The notes beneath the pieces were generated by a model. It did no database searches. It saw only the letters and a program-made list of their open reading frames with translations, and was not told the origin of the DNA. From the NCBI GenBank assembly GCA_040380855.1, contig JBEIIG010000004.1, positions 1-64,000 on the forward strand: a stretch of 64,000 nucleotides of DNA. Direction: 5' to 3'. Source of the DNA: VFMC01 sp040380855. GTDB taxonomy: Bacteria; Actinomycetota; Acidimicrobiia; Acidimicrobiales; Ilumatobacteraceae. Position numbers and translations under genes: made by a program. The first letter of the stretch is position 1, and the number at the start of each line of letters is the position of its first letter. Positions 34,765-42,587 of this stretch are shown piece after piece.

Positions 34765-37298
34765 GCCTGGTTCGGCACCGGCACACCCACCCGGGGGTTG
34801 AGCGCCGAAGCGAGGGGCTGGGTGGTACCGGCGGGCCAGGCCGTGAGGTACGAGGGCGCGGTGCTGTTCACCGCGGTGAGGTTGGCCACCACCCCGCTGG
34901 CCGACGCGGGCAGCGGGCCTCCGGCCACCAGCGGCACGGTGAGCACCCCGAGCGGCCCCACCGTCGCCCGCGTCGAGCGCAGACCCGCGCGGGTGTCGAC
35001 CACACGTTGCGGGTCGATGGGCACGAACCGCCCACCGGCGGCCGAGAAGTACCCCACCACGTCGGCGATCAGGTGCGCGGTGCCGAACGCGTTGTACAGC
35101 GACACCTTGCCGCCGGTGCCGGTCTTGGCGAGCACGAGGTTGGCGACGGTGAGTCCGGCGACGACGTTGTGCGTCGAGGCGACCGGGCGCGGCTGCCCGG
35201 CGGGCCACACCGTGAGATAGCTCGAGCCGGTGGGCTGATCGACCGTCACGTTCAGGGCCACTGCCGACACCCCGCTGGCGGGCACACCGCCCACACCTGT
35301 CACCGTGAGGTCGATCGAGCGGTCGGCACCCAGCGGCGCGGTGGAACCGCCGACGCCCGTACCGGTGCGGGTGTCGAGCACTCGGTACGGGGTGAGCGGC
35401 GTGAACCGGCCGGTGGTGACGGTGCCGGCCGTCGTGTAGTAGCCCACGGCGTCGGCCACCACATCGGTGGTGCCGAACGCGTTGAACACGTCGACCTTGC
35501 CGTTGGCACCCAGCTTCACCGTCACCAGGTTCGGCACGGTCTGGCCGGCCACCATGTTCAGGTTCGACACCGGTGGTCGGGCCGCGCCCGACGGGGTGAC
35601 GGTGAGGTACCCCGACGCCGTGGGGTCGACCGCAGTGACGTTCAGCACCACGGCGGTCACCTCGGTGGCGGGGATGCCGACCACACCGGCGATCGACAAC
35701 TCGGTGAAGGTCTGCGGGCCGAGCGGCACGAGGTTGCCGCCCACCCCGGTGCGGGTGTCGAGCACGCGCACGGGTGTGATGGGCACGAACTGGCTGGGCG
35801 GCGAACCGACGGGGCGTTCGAGGCGCAGCGGCCCGGTGGCGGTGCCGGTGCCCACACCGGCTGCGTTGCGCATCACCACCGTCACCCAGTACGTGGCGTT
35901 GGGCAGCACGGTGCCCGTGGTGTCGGTGCCGTTCCAGGTGAACGTGTTCACACCCGGTGTCACCCGCAGGCCCGCGGCGATGGCGATCGCGCCGGCGCCC
36001 GACCGGTCGGTGCTCACGACGATGTCGGCGGTGCTCGCGGCCGCAGCGGCGGTGTCGGTGAACGTGATCGGGTAGGTGGTGCTGAAGGCCGCGTCGTCGG
36101 CGAGGCGGATCGACCGCAGCGTGAACGAGCGCTGGCCGGGGTCTTCGTTCAGGTCGAAGCGCAGGCGGGCCAGCCGCTGGCCGCGCCAGCCGCGCTTGTA
36201 CACGGTGTTCTCGTCGTTCACCGCCACGGCCGGGTCGGTGGCGAGGTCGACCGTCATCCGGTTGCAGCCCGGGTAGATGATGATGTCCTGGGTCTCGCTC
36301 CATGCCGGGAAGCCCTCGGGCAGCCAGGCGAAGCGGGCGTTCATCCCGCCGCCCGGGGCATCGGCGAAGCTCATCGCGCCGCCGTAGCAGACGTCGATGG
36401 TGGCCCGGTGGTAGCGGTCGGGATTGGTGGGCGCCCGCAGTGGCAACTCGACGAACGAGTCGTTGGCGATGGTCGTGCCGGTCAACCCACCGGGCCCGAA
36501 CGTCGCTCCGGCGATGTCGCCCGACGACACCACGTCGTCGGCGGCGGCGAAGTCCCACGGGTTGCCGGCGGCCGTGGCGTAGTCGACGCCGCCTTCGGCA
36601 CCGGGGGTGAGCACCTGCGGTGTGGGCAGACCGCTCGGTGGTGTCGACGGCGCATCGGCCCGGTGCAGGCGCACCCAGTCGAGGGTGATGTCGACCACCG
36701 GGTCGGTGCCGCTGGGCGTGCCGCCGCGGAGCAGTTCGACGCGCACCATCGGTCCGGTCCACGGGGCGCGGTACCCGGCCGGGTTGGTGCTGATGTCGCG
36801 CAGGTCGATGCGGTAGGTGCCGCATCCGGCCGGCGGGTAGAACGGGCGCAGGCCCTGCTCGCCCGCCGCGTTCCAGTAGTGCACGGCCATGTGCAGCGGG
36901 CCGCTCAGGCACATGCGCATCGACAGCTGTGTGTAGCGGTCGGCGGCCACCGGGTGGAGTTGCCCGTCGCGACCCCACGGCAGCTGCGCACCCCAGGTGC
37001 GCACCAGCTTCACCGTGGTGTTGTTGCGCGACACCACGGTGAGGGTGCCGTCGGCGTTGCGGCGGATGCCGTTGCTGTTCTCGCTGCCCACGAGCAGGAT
37101 CGGCGGCACGTCGTCGTCGTTCGAGAAGTCCCACGGGTCGGCGAAGGTGTCGGTGGCGTAGTCGCCGCTGGTCGACGACGGCACCGTCGCCGCTGCTGCA
37201 CGGGGCAGCGCCGGTGCCGGGTCGGCAGCAGCCGGTGCAGCCAGGGCTGCAGGGGCGAGCGACGCCACCACCAGAAGTCCGACGACGTGCCCCCGCAT
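34671..37298 (-). CDS. Large secreted surface protein with three VDTR repeats
   Basis: 875 residues. A signal peptide (VVGLLVVASLAPAALAAPAAA) is followed by two related beta domains, about 47-210 and 239-400, each opening with YAT...PWDF...DDV. An FlgD-like Ig segment (about 420-490, NTFTWNGTDTTGTVLPNATY) follows, then three VDTR repeats at 503-621, 631-751 and 757-875, for example FTPLTPYRVLDTRTGTG. It is the last gene of a minus-strand operon with a fused glycosyltransferase and two coiled-coil genes, so it may be glycosylated or hold the glycan at the surface. The N-terminal domains may bind sugars; this is inference. Confidence 0.85.
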   Translation of the reverse strand: MRGHVVGLLVVASLAPAALAAPAAADPAPALPRAAAATVPSSTSGDYATDTFADPWDFSNDDDVPPILLVGSENSNGIRRNADGTLTVVSRNNTTVKLVRTWGAQLPWGRDGQLHPVAADRYTQLSMRMCLSGPLHMAVHYWNAAGEQGLRPFYPPAGCGTYRIDLRDISTNPAGYRAPWTGPMVRVELLRGGTPSGTDPVVDITLDWVRLHRADAPSTPPSGLPTPQVLTPGAEGGVDYATAAGNPWDFAAADDVVSSGDIAGATFGPGGLTGTTIANDSFVELPLRAPTNPDRYHRATIDVCYGGAMSFADAPGGGMNARFAWLPEGFPAWSETQDIIIYPGCNRMTVDLATDPAVAVNDENTVYKRGWRGQRLARLRFDLNEDPGQRSFTLRSIRLADDAAFSTTYPITFTDTAAAAASTADIVVSTDRSGAGAIAIAAGLRVTPGVNTFTWNGTDTTGTVLPNATYWVTVVMRNAAGVGTGTATGPLRLERPVGSPPSQFVPITPVRVLDTRTGVGGNLVPLGPQTFTELSIAGVVGIPATEVTAVVLNVTAVDPTASGYLTVTPSGAARPPVSNLNMVAGQTVPNLVTVKLGANGKVDVFNAFGTTDVVADAVGYYTTAGTVTTGRFTPLTPYRVLDTRTGTGVGGSTAPLGADRSIDLTVTGVGGVPASGVSAVALNVTVDQPTGSSYLTVWPAGQPRPVASTHNVVAGLTVANLVLAKTGTGGKVSLYNAFGTAHLIADVVGYFSAAGGRFVPIDPQRVVDTRAGLRSTRATVGPLGVLTVPLVAGGPLPASASGVVANLTAVNSTAPSYLTAWPAGTTQPLASALNPRVGVPVPNQAYLKLGAGGAVSVFNFTGSTDVLLDVFGYIE

Positions 37299-37302
37299 CG
37301 GG

Positions 37303-37473
37303 TCAGACGCGCTCGGCGCCGATGCCGTGGCGGTGGGCCACCACCTCGTCGAGCGTGCGCCGCAGCAGCGCGTACTGGGCGCGGGCCTGGGCCAGGGCGT
37401 GTTCGAGCGAGGCGATCACCGCAGCGTCGGTCGCTGACGCGCCGGCAGCTGGTGCGTCGGCCTGCTCAGGCAC
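37303..37473 (-). CDS. Short coiled-coil protein, 56 aa
   Basis: The GTG at 37473 overlaps the preceding coiled-coil gene by 8 bp and the stop is 4 bp before the 875-residue surface-protein gene. The product is an Ala-rich lead followed by AVIASLEHALAQARAQYALLRRTLDEVVAH, a likely coiled coil. The tight spacing supports a real gene, but it is short and has no recognised family. Confidence 0.5.
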   Translation of the reverse strand: MPEQADAPAAGASATDAAVIASLEHALAQARAQYALLRRTLDEVVAHRHGIGAERV

Positions 37474-37756
37474 GGGCTGCTCCGCGCAACCGGGCGTAGA
37501 TGCGCCGGGGCACTGCGCTGTAGCGGAACACCTTGGTGGCGCGCACCTGGGCCAGTTCGGCTTCGGCGGCCCGCAGGCGCTCGGTGAGCGCGGGCGGCGC
37601 ATCGCCGTCGAGTTCGGCCAGCCGGGCACCCATGCCGACGATGGTCTGGGTGCGGGCCTCGAGCAGGCTCTCGAGTTCGGCGATACGGGCGCGCAACTGC
37701 GCCGTCGTGTCGGGCCCGGACTCGGGGCCGGCGGTGGGTTGGTTCAACTCGGCCAT
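37466..37756 (-). CDS. Small coiled-coil protein with basic C-terminal helix
   Basis: 96 residues: two heptad-like stretches (AQLRARIAELESLLEARTQ and LTERLRAAEAELAQVRA) followed by TKVFRYSAVPRRIYARLRGA. The same tail pattern occurs at the end of the protein at 57822 (TKLFRAAQPLRAVYARLRG). It overlaps the upstream glycosyltransferase by 13 bp. Similar segments are found fused to glycosyltransferases elsewhere, so a partner or membrane-tether role is likely. Confidence 0.7.
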   Translation of the reverse strand: MAELNQPTAGPESGPDTTAQLRARIAELESLLEARTQTIVGMGARLAELDGDAPPALTERLRAAEAELAQVRATKVFRYSAVPRRIYARLRGAARA

Positions 37757-39606
37757 GGCAGTCGTGGGTGCCGTTCTCGGAGGGTGACGAAGTTGGCGGC
37801 CATGTCGATGTCGCTGATCCGGCGCATCGACCCGGCCTGCTCACGGTACCGGCCGACGAACCGGCCGACGAGGTCGGCTCGGCGGCCGGTCTCGGCGATC
37901 GTGAGCCACAGGTCGTAGTCCTCCCAGCCGTAGATGCCGGCGACATCGGCGTAGCCGCCGAGGTGCTGCCACGCGTCGCGACGGAACATCGCCATCGCGT
38001 CGATGTAGGCACCGTGCACCAACAGGTCGACGTCCCAGGGCAGATGGCTGGTGAGGCCCACCGACCCGGTGTCGTCGAAGCGTTCGAGCAACCCGTAGGC
38101 GGCCACCACGTCGGCGGGCACCCGGTCGAGGTGCTCGGCCAGCACGGCGAGGCCGGTGGGGTACACCAGGTTGTCGGCGTCGAGGGCGAACACGTACCGG
38201 CCGCGCGCACGGCTGAAGCCGGTGTTGCGCGCCACCGGCAGGCCACCGTTGGCGGCACGGGCCACGACCGAGATGGGGAACCATGCCCGCTCGGCGAGCA
38301 GGCGGTGGGCGACGGCCAGCGAGTCGTCGGTGGAGTGGTCGTCGACCACGACGATGTCGCACCGTGGCGACCGGCTGCTGGCAGCGATCACCGAGTCGAT
38401 GGCGGCGGCCAGGTAGTGGCCCTGGTCGTAGAGCGGGATCACCACGGTCACCTCGGGCTCGGCCGCAGCGAACGCCGGGGTGGTGGTCTCGTCGACATGG
38501 TCGGCCGAGCCGTGGCGGGCGACGGCCAACGACGCCTCGATGGCGCGCACGGCGCCCATCTGGGCGATGACGGCCTGCTTCAACCGCGCCGCGGTGTGAT
38601 CGGCGAACCGCTGCTCGCCCGTGGGGGGCGGTGCGGGTGCGACGCCACGCGGCCGGGCGGTCGGCAGCGAGCGGGTGGGCCGCTTGCGATGTGGCACCTT
38701 CATCGCTGCGGCCAGGGCGTCGAGCGCGCCGGTGACGAGCACCCGCTGGTCGAGTTCGTCGACGAGCACCTCGTAGGCGGCCTTGGCCATGGCGGCGCGG
38801 CGTGGTTCGTCGAAGGCCAGCGCCACGGCCTGTTCGGCGAGCGTGTCGAGCGGTGCCATCAGCACATGCGTGCCGGGTACCAGCGGTTCGATGCCCACCG
38901 ATGTCTCGGTGGCGATCACGCAACCGTTGGCGATGGCCTCGACCACTCGCGCCCATTCGAAGTAGGGCGCCTCGTCGCGGTGCACGTTCAGCAGGATGCG
39001 GGTGTCGGCGAGCCGGGCGTACTTGTCGTCGCCGACGGTGAACGCGGGGGTGCCCTCGCGAGCGGGACGGTGCCAGCTGAACAGGCGCAGGTCGGTGTTC
39101 CACTCCCACAGCTGCCCGGCGGCTCCGCCGAGGAACGCCTCGCGCCGCGGTGTGCGGCCGCCCAGGAAGGCGATGTCGGTGCGGCGCGGGGCCTGGTCGA
39201 CACCGTGCCACCGGTCGATCGACGCGACGTGCCCCAGCGGCAGGTGCACCACGGGCAACCCGGAGCGCCGGATGCTGTCGAGCGCGAAGGGGCTGATGTC
39301 GAGTACGCCGGGGCCGTGGGCCGCGTAGTGCATCGCCAGGTCGAAGAACGGGGTGCCCGGTTGCTCGGTGTTGATGCACACCGACCGCGCCGCGGCAGCG
39401 ATCCGGTCGGCCTCGGGTGCCGGGAACAGACCGAAGAACTCGTGCGGGGCGACGACGAGTTGATCGAGCGGTGGCGCGTCGCCCGGCAGGCGGTCGACCA
39501 CCAGCTCGGCGGGCCGGCCCGCGGCGACGAGTGCCTCGACCAGGTGCTCGGCGATCTCGCGCATGAACACGTTGCCGTGTTCGCTCACGAAAACCCGTCT
39601 GGCCAC
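37744..39606 (-). CDS. Two-domain glycosyltransferase (CgeB-like plus GT2)
   Basis: 620 residues. The N-terminal half (about 1-310) looks like a GT-B CgeB/GT1_2-type domain: RRVFVSEHGNVFMREIAEHL, LVVAPHEFFGLFP, NTEQPGTPFFDL, DIAFLGGRTPRR and EWARVVEAIANGCVIATE. The C-terminal half is GT2: VTVVIPLYDQGHYL, VVVDDHSTDDS, ALDADNLVYPTGL and YGWEDYDLWLTIAE. It is a paralogue of the protein at 45137, in the opposite orientation. The GTG start lies 6 nt after a minus-strand TACCGT box (complement of 39613-39618). Confidence 0.85.
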   Translation of the reverse strand: MARRVFVSEHGNVFMREIAEHLVEALVAAGRPAELVVDRLPGDAPPLDQLVVAPHEFFGLFPAPEADRIAAAARSVCINTEQPGTPFFDLAMHYAAHGPGVLDISPFALDSIRRSGLPVVHLPLGHVASIDRWHGVDQAPRRTDIAFLGGRTPRREAFLGGAAGQLWEWNTDLRLFSWHRPAREGTPAFTVGDDKYARLADTRILLNVHRDEAPYFEWARVVEAIANGCVIATETSVGIEPLVPGTHVLMAPLDTLAEQAVALAFDEPRRAAMAKAAYEVLVDELDQRVLVTGALDALAAAMKVPHRKRPTRSLPTARPRGVAPAPPPTGEQRFADHTAARLKQAVIAQMGAVRAIEASLAVARHGSADHVDETTTPAFAAAEPEVTVVIPLYDQGHYLAAAIDSVIAASSRSPRCDIVVVDDHSTDDSLAVAHRLLAERAWFPISVVARAANGGLPVARNTGFSRARGRYVFALDADNLVYPTGLAVLAEHLDRVPADVVAAYGLLERFDDTGSVGLTSHLPWDVDLLVHGAYIDAMAMFRRDAWQHLGGYADVAGIYGWEDYDLWLTIAETGRRADLVGRFVGRYREQAGSMRRISDIDMAANFVTLRERHPRLPWPS

Positions 39607-39644
39607 GGCGGTACGGTACCAACCGACGACTAGCCTGCCCCTTC

Positions 39645-41141
39645 ATCGAGGCCCGGATCTCTGTCATCACACCGGTGTACGACCCACCGCTGGGCGCCCT
39701 GCTCGCCTGTATCCGGTCGGTCACCGCGCAGGCCTACCCGCACTGGGAGTGGTGTCTGGTCGACGACTGTTCCACGCGGCCCGAGGTGGGTGCTGCGCTC
39801 GACGCCGCCGCTGCTGCCGACCCACGCATCAGGGTGCAGCGCCGCGCCACCAACGGCGGCATCGTTGCCGCCACCAACGATGCGCTGGCGATGGCCACGG
39901 GCGAGTTCGTGGCCTTGCTCGACCACGACGACACCATCGTGCCCGACGCGCTGGCCACGGTGATGGGCGCGCTCGACGGCGCCGGTGGCAGCGATGTCGA
40001 CTACCTCTACACCGACGAGGCGCACGTGCTGGCCGATGGCCGCGAGGCGGCGCATTTCCTGAAGCCCGACTGGTCGCCCGAACGGTTCCGTTCGTCGATG
40101 TACACCTGCCATCTGTCGGTGCTGCGCCGCGGGGTGGTGCAGGCCATCGGTGGGTTCCGCGAGGGTTTCGACGGTTCGCAGGACCACGACCTCATCCTGC
40201 GCGCCACCGAGCACATCACCGCGAACGGGCGGCGCATCGTGCACCTCCCCGTGCTCGCCTACCACTGGCGCAACATCTCCAGTTCGGTGTCGCGCGACAG
40301 CGGCACCCAGTCGGTGGCGGTCGAGCGGGGCCGCCGCGCCGTGCAGGAGCAGTGCACGCGGTTGGGCCTCGACGCCGAGGTGGTGCACGGTCCGGTTGCA
40401 GGCACCTACCGCCTGGTGCGCGCTGCGGGGGCCCGCGCCACGGTGACCGTGGTGGTGCCCAGTCGTCTGGAGGGTGCTGCGTCGCGCCCCTACCGGCTGG
40501 CGGTGGCCGCCACGGTGCGCGCCATCGCTGCGCAGGGCGAGCGCTGCCGCCTGGTGGTGGCGCATCCCGACTGCACCCCGGCCCCGCTCGTCGAACTGCT
40601 CGACGACGAACTGCTCGGCCCGTACGGCGCCGCGCACTGGCAGCGCGTCACCGTGCCGGGGCCGTGGTCGCTCACTGCAGCGATCGATCGTGTCCACGGC
40701 CTGCACCCGTCCGACGTGGTGGTCACCCTCGCCCCGGGCATGGTGCCGCACACGGCGAGCACACCCGACTGGGTGAGCACCCTGGCGGGTCTGGCGCTGT
40801 CGCCGGGTGCCGGCGCAGTGGGCGGCCTGGTCACCAGCGACGACGGTGTGGTGCTGCACGCCGGGTGGGACGAACCCGACTACCGCTGGTACGACCTGGT
40901 GGGCCTGCGTGCCGGTGGCACCACCTCGGGCAACGACCTGCTCATCGAACGCGAGTGCACCGCAGTGAGCCTGGTGGCCACCGCGGTGTCGGCGGCGCAG
41001 TGGCGCGAGTGCAGGCACCTGGTGCACGGTGGCTTCGACGATGCCGGTCGGTCGATGTCGGCCGCGCTGGCGGCCCGCGGGGCGCGCACCTTGTTCACGC
41101 CCTATGCCCGCTTCGACCGCACCGTCACGATCGACGGGTGA
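39645..41141 (+). CDS. GT2 glycosyltransferase with second GT-like domain; start codon unclear
   Basis: About 498 residues. The first half is GT2: ISVITPVYDPPLGALLACIRSV, CLVDDCSTRPEVG, LLDHDDTIVPDAL, GGFREGFDGSQDHDLILRATE. The second half (about 240-498) is weaker but has a strand-turn pattern like another GT-A domain (GGLVTSDDGVVLHAGW). The first in-frame GTG (39675) would remove the first beta strand. The frame that keeps it has no ATG, GTG or TTG, only an ATC at 39645, 8 nt after a TAGCCT box (39631-39636). It is divergent from the fused glycosyltransferase at 39606. Confidence 0.8.
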   Translation: MEARISVITPVYDPPLGALLACIRSVTAQAYPHWEWCLVDDCSTRPEVGAALDAAAAADPRIRVQRRATNGGIVAATNDALAMATGEFVALLDHDDTIVPDALATVMGALDGAGGSDVDYLYTDEAHVLADGREAAHFLKPDWSPERFRSSMYTCHLSVLRRGVVQAIGGFREGFDGSQDHDLILRATEHITANGRRIVHLPVLAYHWRNISSSVSRDSGTQSVAVERGRRAVQEQCTRLGLDAEVVHGPVAGTYRLVRAAGARATVTVVVPSRLEGAASRPYRLAVAATVRAIAAQGERCRLVVAHPDCTPAPLVELLDDELLGPYGAAHWQRVTVPGPWSLTAAIDRVHGLHPSDVVVTLAPGMVPHTASTPDWVSTLAGLALSPGAGAVGGLVTSDDGVVLHAGWDEPDYRWYDLVGLRAGGTTSGNDLLIERECTAVSLVATAVSAAQWRECRHLVHGGFDDAGRSMSAALAARGARTLFTPYARFDRTVTIDG

Positions 41142-41162
41142 CGGCCGCCGCCCGGCCGCGGC

Positions 41163-41993
41163 TCACACGAGCGCCGGGGTGAACGGGTCGTCGACGAGAT
41201 GGCTCAACCAGCGACGCTGGATGGTGGCGATCTCGTCGGGCCGGATGCCCGTGACGCGCGACCGCGACTCGAAGTGGTGCAGCACAGCGGCGGGCTCGTA
41301 CACGATCGACCGGCCCGCGGCCCGCACCTTCAGGCAGTAGTCGACGTCGTTGTAGTTGCCGGGCAGCGTGGTGGTGAACCCGCCCACCAGGTCGAACACG
41401 TCGAACGGGGTGAGCATGCAGGCGGCGGTCACGCCGGCCACCTCGCGGCGGCGCAGCAGCAACCCGTCGCGGCCCGGCGCATCGCCCGGGCGGCCGAAGG
41501 CGACGTGGTCGATCGAGGTGCGGTAGGTGTGCCCGGCGTGCTGCAGGGTGCCGTCCTCGAACAGCAGGCGCGCACCGACGGCGCCCACCGGCGCGCCGTC
41601 CGACGGCGCTGACGCCGCGGTGAGCATGTGGGTCAGCCAGTCGGGGGCGATCACCTCGGTGTCGTCGTTGAGCAGCAGCAGCATCGCCCCGCGTGCGTGC
41701 GCGGCACCGAGGTTCACCGTGGCCGAGAAGTTGAACGGGGCGTCGTAGTCGACGCAGCGCACCTGGCCTGCCGTGCCGAGCGCCTCCGCGCCCAGTGCTT
41801 CCAAGGCGGTGCGCACCTCGGCGGGCATCTGCGGTCCGGCGACGACGATCACCTCGATCGGCACCGAGCCGGTGGCGACGACCGAACGGATCGCCTCCAC
41901 CACGAACACCCGCTCGCGTCCGCCCACCGTGCCGGTCGTGCCGATGCTCGGCACGATCACACTCACGTCGACCCGCTTGCGTCGCGTTGCCAT
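41163..41993 (-). CDS. GT2 glycosyltransferase
   Basis: 276 residues of a GT-A fold: VSVIVPSIGTTG, IEVIVVAGPQMP, FNFSATVNLGAAHARG, the metal site LLLNDDTEVIAPDWL, then AACMLTPFDVFDLVGGF and NYNDVDYCLKVRAAG. It would add one sugar from a nucleotide donor to a lipid-linked chain. Last gene of the minus-strand operon starting at 44791; its ATG is one base after the stop of a coiled-coil gene. Confidence 0.85.
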   Translation of the reverse strand: MATRRKRVDVSVIVPSIGTTGTVGGRERVFVVEAIRSVVATGSVPIEVIVVAGPQMPAEVRTALEALGAEALGTAGQVRCVDYDAPFNFSATVNLGAAHARGAMLLLLNDDTEVIAPDWLTHMLTAASAPSDGAPVGAVGARLLFEDGTLQHAGHTYRTSIDHVAFGRPGDAPGRDGLLLRRREVAGVTAACMLTPFDVFDLVGGFTTTLPGNYNDVDYCLKVRAAGRSIVYEPAAVLHHFESRSRVTGIRPDEIATIQRRWLSHLVDDPFTPALV

Positions 41994-41994
41994 C

Positions 41995-42276
41995 TCAGTG
42001 CGGCAGCGCGCGGGCGGCGAGCGTGCGCAGGCGCCGGTAGACACGACGGGTGAGCGGTGGCCGCTGCAGTGCCGCCACCTGGTGGCGCAGCGCATCGGCA
42101 TCGATGGCCAGCTGCGCGGCGCGCTGGGCGAGTTGTTCGTTGCGTGCCCGCAGGTCGGCCACCTCGGCCTCGCGTGCCGCCAACGCCAGGGCGAGCTGTT
42201 CGCGTTCGGCGTCGAGGCCCACCACCGCGTCGCGCTCGGCCCAGCGGGCCAGGCGCGCCTCGGGCGTGTCGCTCAT
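41995..42276 (-). CDS. Small coiled-coil protein with basic tail
   Basis: 93 residues, almost all predicted helix: EREQLALALAAREAEVADLRARNEQLAQRAAQL and a C-terminal RPPLTRRVYRRLRTLAARAL. It overlaps the previous coiled-coil gene by ATGA and is followed after one base by a GT2 gene. The Pro-x-x-x-R-x-V-Y-x-R-L-R tail matches those at 37466 and 57822. Confidence 0.7.
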   Translation of the reverse strand: MSDTPEARLARWAERDAVVGLDAEREQLALALAAREAEVADLRARNEQLAQRAAQLAIDADALRHQVAALQRPPLTRRVYRRLRTLAARALPH

Positions 42277-42587
42277 CGCTGTTCCTCGTTGCCGGTGTCG
42301 CCGACACGGCCGTCGTCGATACGGTCGGCGAGCGCCGTCACCCGGGCCATCAGGTCGTCGGTGGCGGCGGCCACCGCAGTGCGCACCCGGTCGAACTCGT
42401 CGAGTTGGCGGTCGCCGAGGCGGGCCTGTGCGGCGTCGAGGGCGCGCACGGTGGCATCGAGGTCGGCCACCTTGGCCTGTAGGGCGCGCAGGTCGGTGGC
42501 CAGCCCGTCGAGCGCGGCGGTGGTGTGGCGACGCCCACGGACCAGCCAACTGAGTTGTGCTCGCAACGCACTCACGGCGCTCAGCAT
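42273..42587 (-). CDS. Small coiled-coil protein
   Basis: 104 residues. A short basic N-terminus (LSAVSALRAQLSWLVRGRRH) is followed by a long coiled coil (LATDLRALQAKVADLDATVRALDAAQ...DRVRTAVAAATDDLMARVTALADRI). Here the basic helix is at the N-terminus, opposite to its neighbours. The start lies inside the end of the upstream glycosyltransferase gene, so translation is coupled. Confidence 0.7.
   Translation of the reverse strand: MLSAVSALRAQLSWLVRGRRHTTAALDGLATDLRALQAKVADLDATVRALDAAQARLGDRQLDEFDRVRTAVAAATDDLMARVTALADRIDDGRVGDTGNEEQR

Noticed and set aside
33285..37499. 1404-residue plus-strand open frame
   Set aside because: It is a shadow of the DUF2142 gene and of the opposite surface-protein gene, rich in Arg/Gly/His with no domain.
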